Positions 57,003 to 64,000 of a stretch of DNA of 64,000 bases are shown here, in pieces. The stretch is taken from assembly GCA_023101885.1 (NCBI GenBank), contig JALPQD010000026.1, positions 10,276,997 to 10,340,996 of the forward strand. Direction: 5' to 3'. This DNA comes from Typhlomys cinereus (Eukaryota; Chordata; Mammalia; Rodentia; Platacanthomyidae). Made by a program: the position numbers and the translations under genes. The notes under the pieces are model-generated. The model did no database searches. It was not told the origin of the DNA and was given only the letters and a program-made list of their open reading frames with translations. Position 1 is the stretch's first letter; each line of letters begins with the position of its first letter.

Positions 57003-57705
57003 AAGTGTATGGTATGATGATAAACCTTGGAAGAGAACCATTAGTAAGACACATGACTTCTGACCTTCAGGAAATCATAGCCCCGTATCCCTCATGACAT
57101 ATTGAAATCACGGGTGCAGAGCGAGAGCCCTGGATTTGGAGCCGAAGAGCAGATTCTCTTTCAAACAAAACTGTGCAGCTTTGGTCAATTTCATTCTCCT
57201 CAAAGAGGTCTCACTTTCTCTGCCTTCTTCAGAAATTCTGTGATTGCGAAGGACGAGGTTTCAGCTAACAGACTAACAGACTAATTAAAGCAGCACAACC
57301 ACGTGGAAGGACAGGAAAGAAGCGGAGGGAGGCTTAGCCCCACCTCTGCTCTCTGCTGTTCACAAGCGTCTTCTCTTTGCTGCACGTGTTCAATCCGAAT
57401 ATGGCTATTTCCAATCAGAGTTCTCCTCCTCTGAAATGCATCAACTTCAGGTCCGCTGGTAACTATTTCTGGGAGGGAAGGAGAGAGAGAAAGAGAGAGA
57501 GATTCTGCCTAGCACCGTCTCCTGTGTCTGCTGCTAGTTTAGTCACGTATGGCCAAGGGAGGACGCCCATGTCCACTTAATGAGAGCATTCTCAGAGTAG
57601 ATGCAGAACAAGTCTTTAAAACGCAAGCTTGAGGTGGGGGTAGGGTCCATAGTCATCACTACTTCATGGAACAGCTGCATTTAATGATAATTCTTTATTG
57701 AACTT
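57003..57705. other. unique DNA with a (GA)n tract
   Basis: A short GA repeat at 57480-57504. Otherwise nothing recognised. Confidence 0.5.
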
Positions 57706-57949
57706 TGTATTGATCAGCTTTCCACTACCGTAACGAAACACCTGAGAAGACAAGCTTGTAAAAGGTAGAGGGTGATTTGGAGCTCACAGTTCTGGAGTTG
57801 CTGATCCATGGTAGGGTAGACACAGTGACTCTGGGCCTGTAGTGAGAGGTTCCAACGCCACAGGGACATGGAACAGAGCAAACCCACTCAAGCTACAATT
57901 AAGCAGGGACTAGAAATAGGATCCTGGTCTGTGCCTTGACCATGTGCTA

Positions 57950-58690
57950 TGTGCTGCAGTTCGGCCGCAGCCTGGATCCAAGAATCCGTTAGGTGGACAA
58001 GGAGTCAGCAGAGATGGAGAACAGCCAGACACACAACTCAGGGCTGACTGAATCTGAACCTGCTTATTGAAGTACAGCAGAGTTTATTTTAGAAAATCTA
58101 GGGTAGAGGGCAAAGAATGTGCTGCTAAATTCATAGGGAAACATCAAAGAAGAGCAGGACCAAATTCTTTATAGGATTATGCAAAATGTATTCATTCCAG
58201 TTAACAAAGAAACAGGAGTGACATCTACTTGCTGTGTGGGACTAGACATGAAGTCTCCAGGTAAAGTTAAAAGCAGGCATGACACGTAGTTGCTAAAAGG
58301 GGACGGACAACAAATGCCTCAAAGCAGAGCTACCTGGTCTATGTAACATATCTTAAATGTATAGGCAAGGAACTGGAGGGGGAGATGATAACCTAACGGA
58401 ACCTGAGAACAAAAGAGATCTAAGAACAAATAGGAGACAAACTCAACTCCCAGAGGAAGGAATTCGCCTGCCATTGTCTATGCAGACAAAAGGTGAAACT
58501 CAATTTACAAAAAAGGGAGGGGTCCCTAACAACTGCCCATTTTAGATGTTAATGTGTCATTCTCCAGAGAGCAGGCTTTAGGCCTGACAACGCCCATGTT
58601 TCCCATATTTATTTTAGATGAGCCTGTCCTTTTTTCCAGAAAACTCTTCCTTGAAGCAGTTTTCCCCTTGTCAAAATAACATGGTTGGTT
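57950..58690 (-). mobile_element. class II ERV-type LTR, antisense, nested
   Basis: It begins with a 'tgctgcagttcggccgcag' end followed by 'gacaaggagtcagcagagat', 'ggagaacagccagacacaca' and 'gcagagtttattttagaaaa' (antisense AATAAA, about 135 bp in). This is the layout of an antisense class II U5-R. The remaining about 550 bp would be U3. Neither end has a confirmed TSD. Confidence 0.55.
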
Positions 58691-58695
58691 GAGGA

Positions 58696-58941
58696 TGTGG
58701 TAGTTATGGTTACTTTTAGTGTCAATTTGACAGTGGAAGGTTAATGGTTGGAATGGCCCCTGAACCAGTCTGCAGGTACCTGCTTAATTGCTGTGGAAAA
58801 CCCAGCCCATAGTAGATGGTACTTTCCAGTGGTAGAACAGAAAATAGGAAGTGCAAGGAGGAGGGACTTGCTCTTGCCATATCTTTTTTTTTTAATTTTT
58901 TTATTATTATTATTTATTCAACTGTGTGCATATGCGTGTGT

Positions 58942-58975
<34 letters not shown>

Positions 58976-59543
58976 GACCACGGACGAATTCACGAACCAC
59001 CAAGGACGCCTCCACCTCCTTCTGCCCCGGGATTCACAGGCTCCGCCCTACCAGGACCAGAAGCACAGGCCGCCCCCGCTTCCGCCGGGCTCTTGCCATA
59101 TCTTATGCCGACTTGCTGTGGAGTCCACTCTGACAGCTTCATTCACTTTTAGAGCATCGTCGCCTTCTTTGTTGCTGCTGCCGCTGCTGCCTCCATCCTT
59201 GGCTGACATAGAGTTTCATCCTTTCCACATCGCTGCTGTTCCCACTGCTTTGGAGCCTAGTCTCTGGGCCTTGCTGCTGTTTGCTGTTCATGCTGACTCG
59301 CAGCACAGCTGTTCTTCACTGATGTCGGAACCCAGCATCTTCGACCCTCCAGCAAAGTAAAGGCTTGAGACTTTCTTGGGATCTTTTGGCTTTGTGGGAC
59401 ATTCTGGTCAAGAACAAACCAGCTACGGGCAGCTACTTTGAATAACACTGTTTTTTTTATTGTAAGTTAATTTAATAAACTTATTTATACATATATTACA
59501 TTCTAGAGAATCTGTTCTTCAAAGAACCCTGACTAATATACTA
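58696..59543 (+). mobile_element. MLT2/MT2-type ERVL LTR, split by a SINE
   Basis: It begins TGTGGTAGTTATGG with 'tagtgtcaatttgacag'. It ends in 'taatttaataaacttattta', 'tacatatattacattctaga' and 'aaagaaccctgactaata', the classic ERVL MLT2 ending (...gagaaccctgactaatac). The SINE at 58886-59089 splits it. Confidence 0.78.
58886..59089 (-). mobile_element. young tRNA-derived-family SINE with 15-bp TSD, head truncated
   Basis: The T-rich left end (antisense poly-A), (GT)n at 58935-58973 and the CpG-rich body ('ggacgaattcacgaaccacc', 'ccccgggattcacaggctcc') belong to the SINE family of 11692-12028. The tRNA head is missing, so it is 5'-truncated. A perfect 15-bp TSD, CTCTTGCCATATCTT, lies at 58871-58885 and 59090-59104. 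The retained CpGs suggest that it is recent. Confidence 0.9.
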
Positions 59544-59704
59544 TAGGATCCTTCACTTCCATTGCCTCCCACCAAAGGTCTCTCTGGGACCAAAGGTCCC
59601 ATTCAAAGGTTCTGTCGCCATCCAATAGAACAGATATAGAAACTTGGGGGTCAAGCCCTTAACACAGATTCCTTTGGGAGACATTCAAGAGCCAAACTGT
59701 GACA

Positions 59705-60861
59705 GATTCCAGTTTTTCAATCATAGTAAGAGGGATTTTTGCACATGGCACCAAGCTGTAATTCCTTGCAAAGCAATGGTAACCCAACTGACTGACTCCT
59801 TCACTCTGCTCACAATCCTCCCCCCAGCTTCAGGGCACGGAGAATAGGGGTAGGCTGTACCCCTTGGGCATGCTTTACTGTCCCATGTGGTCCCTTGGGT
59901 TCCAGGATCAATATGAAGCCAAATCCTTCCCATGGATTCCCCCCCTCCTTGGGCCACACTTGCAGCCCACATTCAGCATCTGCCAACTCAGGTCCGAACA
60001 CTAAGACTGAAAGTGTCACTGGCTTCTCTCTGCAGAACAAGGAGTGACCTGTTGATGTTTGTTATGAATGGCATTTTCATGCCTTCCTCTGCCCCATCGA
60101 CCCCAGAGAGTGCCTGCCGCCCTCTGGATGCCCTCTGGATTCCTTCCTTAGACTCTGAATCTTGGAGGACCAGGCCTCAGGGGAACTTGGTGGCCCTTGG
60201 AATGAAGACTCAGGAAGGGGAGCAGCAGGAAGGGGCACGTGGGTTGGGATGGTCTCGTGGTTTTGTGAGGAGGTGTGCTCTTTCCGCTGAGGTAGGACAG
60301 ACACAGGAGGTGAAGGATGGTGGCTGTGGTGATTAGGGTGAACGGTACCTCTTATGAGTCCAGCACAGTGAAGTCCACTGGTTCCTGGGCAGTGTTGAAA
60401 GTATGAGTCTGCGCCTTCACCATGCCATTCCTTTCAGCCTGGACCAGGTGACCCTCCACTTCCATCGGCTCCCATCTTGCATCCCAGGTCAAATCCCCCC
60501 CCCCAGTCAGCTGACTGAGCCTCATGGCTGGCACTGGCCAGACCACATTTGCAGCATGAACTAGAGGCCCAGTGATCCAGACCTGGATGTAAAATGAACA
60601 GTGATTTTTACGTCTTTGTCTAGTGTCACATGTATATGGTGGAATATATGCATGTGTGCGCACATTGTGTGTGTGTGTGTGTGCGCGCGCGCATATGTGT
60701 GCTCATGCATGCATGCACCTGTGTGCATGTACATATTTGTGGATGCTGAAGCTTTGGTACCAGGATTTATCTAATGAAACCTAGAACACATCTCTTGACC
60801 TAGTCAGGTTAGCATGCTTGATCTGAAGATTCCCAGCCTCTGTCATCTGGGGTGACTCTCT
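59705..60861. other. unique DNA with a GT/GC tract
   Basis: 60667-60740 holds (GT)n with GCGCGCGC and CATGCATG units. Overlapping opposite frames near 59721-60336 lack domains. Confidence 0.45.
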
Positions 60862-61040
60862 TCCCATCTCCCTGTTCTCTCTGACTTTAAGCTGTCTCTT
60901 CTGTTCTAATGTTCTCTCCTATTAAAGCCAAACTGTGGTTCCTTTGGCCACCAGGCCCTCAATCAACTTTAATCAACTTATATGTCTTAAGTCTCTCCCT
61001 CGTGTTAGTTTCTCTTTACCATGGACCTCCACATGGCCCT
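60862..61040 (+). mobile_element. ERV LTR-like segment, second copy
   Basis: 'ctgactttaagctgtctctt', 'tttggccaccaggccctca' and 'ctccctcgtgttagtttctc' align in order with 50850-51020. The polyadenylation signal is degraded (TTAATC in place of AATAAA). Confidence 0.55.
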
Positions 61041-61890
61041 TACATGTTGCCAGTCTCACCCAGGTGCCCCCTCTTGCTTGACTCATGACCACTCTAGTCA
61101 TCCAAGTTGGAGGGCACCTTTCCTGGGCTAGACCTAGTATTTCCTTTCAGTGTCAACAGGAAGATATGGGTGGCACCAGCAAAAACCACCTCAGTGACAA
61201 AGCATTGGAATGGCAGCCCTGCCACAGCAGAAAGAACCTTCAGAATCCACCCCTCTTTTTTTGCATGAGCAGAGGAGAAGAAATGGAAGGACAGTAGGTT
61301 CAGGTCTTGGTAAATCACCCATCTCCTCTTGTGTAGGCAGAGGAGATGGACCAGCAGGAGAGGTTCAGGATTTCAGTAAGGATCACACAGAAAATTCCTG
61401 AATATTCCTGTCTGGACCCAGCACTGGATGGTGTTCCTTGCTTCCTCACTAGCAGCAGGACCTTGGAAGTATGTGATACTCAGAACCCTGGCTTTTAGAG
61501 AAGGATGAATCTTTAGTGGATCACGCGACATCCTTTGCTGAGTGAGAAATCTGCCATGCACTGTGCATGTCCATTTCATGTTATGCAAACCTGAATCAAT
61601 CACTATAGTAATCCTTGAGCCTGTTATGGAACCACAAAGAGCCAGGTTCGTGCTGCCAGTTCACTCGCTCATACTCATTAAATGATAAGAATTCCGATTG
61701 ATAATTGACTATGAAAAGCAGAAAAGAGATAGTTATTCAGCATAGCCATGTTGGGAAGAGACTAATTCTACTAATTGTTTTCTCTTCCAAGTCCTGAGTA
61801 GACAACGTGGAGTTCTAAATACCAGGGGAAAGCATGAGATCCATAGAACTAAACAGTTCTGCTACTAAACAGTTCTATTGTCTGTAGAGT
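61041..61890. other. unresolved DNA between repeat pieces
   Basis: No gene and no known repeat recognised. Confidence 0.45.
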
Positions 61891-62005
61891 TGCCAGACAT
61901 GTGTGAATCTTACTTGGGACACAAATCCCCTCCCCCCCTTCCCCCCCCCCATCAGTTCCTCTCTGTGCCCAGCCTGAGGTTCCCAGGAAAGTTTCAGACC
62001 TCATA
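61891..62005 (+). repeat. copy 3 of the unnamed dispersed repeat
   Basis: 'cagacatgtgtgaatcttac' and 'ttgggacacaaatcccc' then 'ctgtgcccagcctgaggttc' parallel copies 1 and 2. It contains C-runs at 61928-61950. Confidence 0.4.
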
Positions 62006-62531
62006 GTCTATTCCTCTGATAGTCTCTACAGCTGGTGTAATTATTTTGTTTGAGACACCTGTGCCTTGTTCCCAAGCACTGTGTTTGTAGGCACGTGCCC
62101 CTGGGCTCCTTCGGACCTAATTATTTCTGATTTATAACCTCTCCAAGTTGTTTCTATGAAAGGAAAAGCCAGAATCAAGCAAAATCAAGATCTGAACCCA
62201 GAAGACAGAGAAAAATTAAAACAGACTGTCACACAAAAAGAGTTGAAAATATTAAGAATAAAAGGCAAAGGGACAGAGTAGTGTGATTATATGCATGGTA
62301 TGCTGGCATTCTGGAAAGAATGAATTTGGAGTAAAAGAAATTTCTAATCTCAATCAAAAACTATATCCCTGAGCAATTTACCTTCTCAGACTTCAGTAGG
62401 AAGGACAGACTGGCCATTTGATTTCCAAAGACCTTTCTATATCTTATCTTTTCAGAAACGGCAGCAATTTCTTTTCTTTCTATAGGGTAGCTGCAACAAT
62501 TTAAAAAAAGAGAACCTAACACCCCCTCCTC

Positions 62532-62551
62532 TTTTTTTTTTTTTTTTTTTT
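62532..62551. repeat. T20 homopolymer
   Basis: Uninterrupted run of 20 T. No SINE or L1 body adjoins it. Confidence 0.95.
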
Positions 62552-62580
62552 CTGGCTTCCCTAAGCAGTTCCTGAAACTA

Positions 62581-62594
62581 CCACTAGATGGCAG
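62581..62594 (+). promoter_or_regulatory. CTCF-like motif, perfect core
   Basis: CCACTAGATGGCAG fits CCASYAGRKGGCRS at all 14 positions, in repeat-free DNA next to the candidate regulatory block at 62640-62960. Its orientation is opposite to the motif at 41238-41251. Confidence 0.6.
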
Positions 62595-62639
62595 AAGGAG
62601 ACCACAATGAATCTCAGCCGGCCTGGCTGTGGATCTGTA

Positions 62640-62960
62640 TGCAGCCTGGGAAGCCTCAAGCTAGCAAGCCATCTCCGGCAGGCATCTGATTAATAATAGG
62701 GCTGTAATTATCTTTACACAATCCCGATTGCAGCTCAGTTGTAGCCTCGCTGTTAAATTAAACTGCACAAATAAATATGCAGGGCACCTCAGCCTCCCCA
62801 GCAGTCCCCGCCCTGGGTGGCTTCCAAGCTTATTAACATATCAAAACACAAACTCAGCCTTCTAGGCTCCCTTCATTTTCATAACAAAAGGGACCCCCTT
62901 TTATCTCCCCAGCAACCCAATCTGTATTTAAATAGCTCTGTGAAGACTGATAACGTTATT
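62640..62960. promoter_or_regulatory. candidate conserved regulatory block
   Basis: Repeat-free and AT-rich, with 'tctgattaataataggg', 'ctgtaattatctttacac', 'gttaaattaaactgcaca', 'aataaatatgcagggc' and 'cttattaacatatcaaaac'. The density of TAAT cores and the lack of any repeat resemble developmental enhancers. Conservation not tested. Confidence 0.35.
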
Positions 62961-63751
62961 ACTTTATTTCCTCAGTGTAGCCCTGGGGATATCTTCAATC
63001 TGTTTCCTCAGGAAACTGGATGGATGGGTTTTATTAGGAAGATGAATCACCCCCCATCCCAGTTGACTTCAGTTTGGGGTTGGGTGGAAGTGGGAAGGAG
63101 GCAACCTATAAGGAAGCTTCTCTGGAAGTCTCCGAAAATCAGAATAGATGCAGACCAACCAGACAGTTTCTGCTGGCTCCCCGATCTGAGGAAATACAGA
63201 GATGAGAAGCAAACAGAATCTGATCTGCTGCAGGCACAGGGTTGGGGTCGCAGGTGGTACAAGTCATAAACTGCAGAGTCCTAAGAGTTCCAAGTTCCCA
63301 GAAAGCTTCTGGCCCCAGGCTGCAGGGGCCTGGGGGAGGGGGAAGTGGGCATTTGTTCTGCAAATATGCAGAACTGGAGACTTCTGAGCAGAGCATCTAG
63401 CATCTCAACTGCTCTTGCACCCAAAGAAACCGCCTCCTCCACTCCCTGGAAAAAGGATGGGAACCACCTTCCCGGAAAGAGGAGAGAGTTGCCCAGGGGC
63501 TCAGACACAGGAACAGCCTAAAGTGAACCCGGGACTCTGTGTCTTCTGATTTCAGAACATGAGATCCATAGGATCCCCTTACCTGACTGCTTATCTGACC
63601 CCCTAGAATCCCAGTGTTCCTCTCAGACACTTGAAAACTTACCTGTCCCAGACCTGTTCCTCAGACCCAGCAAGGTGCTTGACAAAGGAACAGATGTGAA
63701 AAAAAAATCAAGTGAATAAGTCAGTCAAACTTATGGGGTGATCTATCCCAT
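62961..63751. other. unique non-coding DNA
   Basis: A 150-codon frame (62817-63269) and several opposite frames overlap without domain or splice support. Confidence 0.45.
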
Positions 63752-64000
63752 TGTTGTAAGTGACACGTAGATGATTAAGGTAGAGTTTATTAGAGGAAAG
63801 AAAGAACAGAACTCACAGACGCAAAGTACTATGAGGGGCAGGCGCCCCAGAGAACTCATGGACTCCAGGCATAGAATCCACGAGAGGCAAGGAGCTAGAA
63901 AAGAACTCACAGACCCTACCTAGTGCCAGAGGAGCAGGCACCAAAGACGGTTGCTAGGGTGCGGACTATTTATATACCTATATACCCAGGAAAGAAGGCC
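63752..64000 (-). mobile_element. class II ERV-type LTR, antisense, cut by window end
   Basis: It starts TGTTGTAAGTGACACG. 'agagtttattagaggaaaga' (antisense AATAAA) lies about 35 bp in, and 'ggactatttatatacctata' near 63964 is an antisense TATA region. The layout matches 55587-55910. The other end lies outside the window. Confidence 0.6.

Larger units (their letters stand above)
57706..59704 (-). mobile_element. outer MaLR-type LTR interrupted by other retroelements
   Basis: The left part (57706-57949) begins TGTATTGATCAGC and has 'ccgtaacgaaacacctgaga' then 'ggagctcacagttctgg', antisense MaLR landmarks. The right part (about 59545-59704) has 'gtcgccatccaatagaacag' and ends 'gagccaaactgtgaca', the antisense of a TGTCACAGTTTGGC start. 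The two parts are separated by about 1.6 kb of inserted elements. No outer TSD is clear. Confidence 0.62.

Noticed and set aside
62532..62551. T20 run considered as the tail of an antisense SINE or L1
   Set aside because: No SINE or L1 body adjoins it and no TSD was found.

Overview
This is a window of mammalian nuclear DNA, almost certainly from a rodent, and I find no gene in it. Rodent origin is shown by B1 (7SL-derived) and B4-type (tRNA+B1) SINEs, many ERVL-MaLR LTRs of the ORR1/MT style, rodent-type L1 3' UTRs and many long (CA/GT)n tracts. A tRNA-derived SINE that begins with a GGAGAGATGGCTCAG-type A box and ends in TC/CA tracts plus A-rich sequence belongs to the B2 superfamily, but its body is not the mouse B2 body. 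This suggests a non-murid myodont, possibly a jerboa or jumping-mouse relative. The species is inference. The open frames are short, lack splice context and recognisable domains, and the long ones are simple-repeat translations or run across SINEs. The window therefore looks like intergenic or intronic DNA.

Layout. 1-9 kb: old unique DNA with a MER20 copy, an old LTR, a B4-type SINE, a CT-rich minisatellite, (CA)n tracts and an L1 3' end. 9-12 kb: a solo MaLR-type LTR with a 5-bp target-site duplication (TSD), a (GGGA)n tract and a full-length tRNA-derived SINE. 12-15.4 kb: mostly unique, AT-rich, with an enhancer-like stretch near 14.5-15 kb. 15.4-21 kb: SINE fragments, L2, (GATA)n and a 380-bp TTCC tract. 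21-26 kb: unique sequence with L2, MIR and B1 fragments. 26-32.2 kb: the densest retroelement island. It holds an L1 3' UTR with a 16-bp TSD, an LTR inside a CAT microsatellite that was itself hit by a second LTR, an MLT2-like LTR, another L1 end, and a MaLR-type element with two LTRs and internal sequence. 32.5-39.2 kb: B4 SINEs, (AT)n, MLT1, an ORR1-like LTR, a GT/GC tract and an L1 ORF2 fragment. 39-50 kb: mostly unique with MIR, B1, B4 and B3-like pieces. 50-64 kb: ERV LTRs of several classes, including a multi-level nest at 57.7-59.7 kb and a class II LTR with a 6-bp TSD at 55.6 kb.

No coding, RNA-gene or defence system is visible. The most useful signals are retroelement stratigraphy (precise TSDs and nesting order), a possible new three-copy repeat family, two CTCF-like motifs in divergent orientation, and AT-rich unique blocks that may be conserved regulatory DNA. 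Family names come from remembered consensus patterns, not a database search. Boundaries without a stated TSD are approximate.
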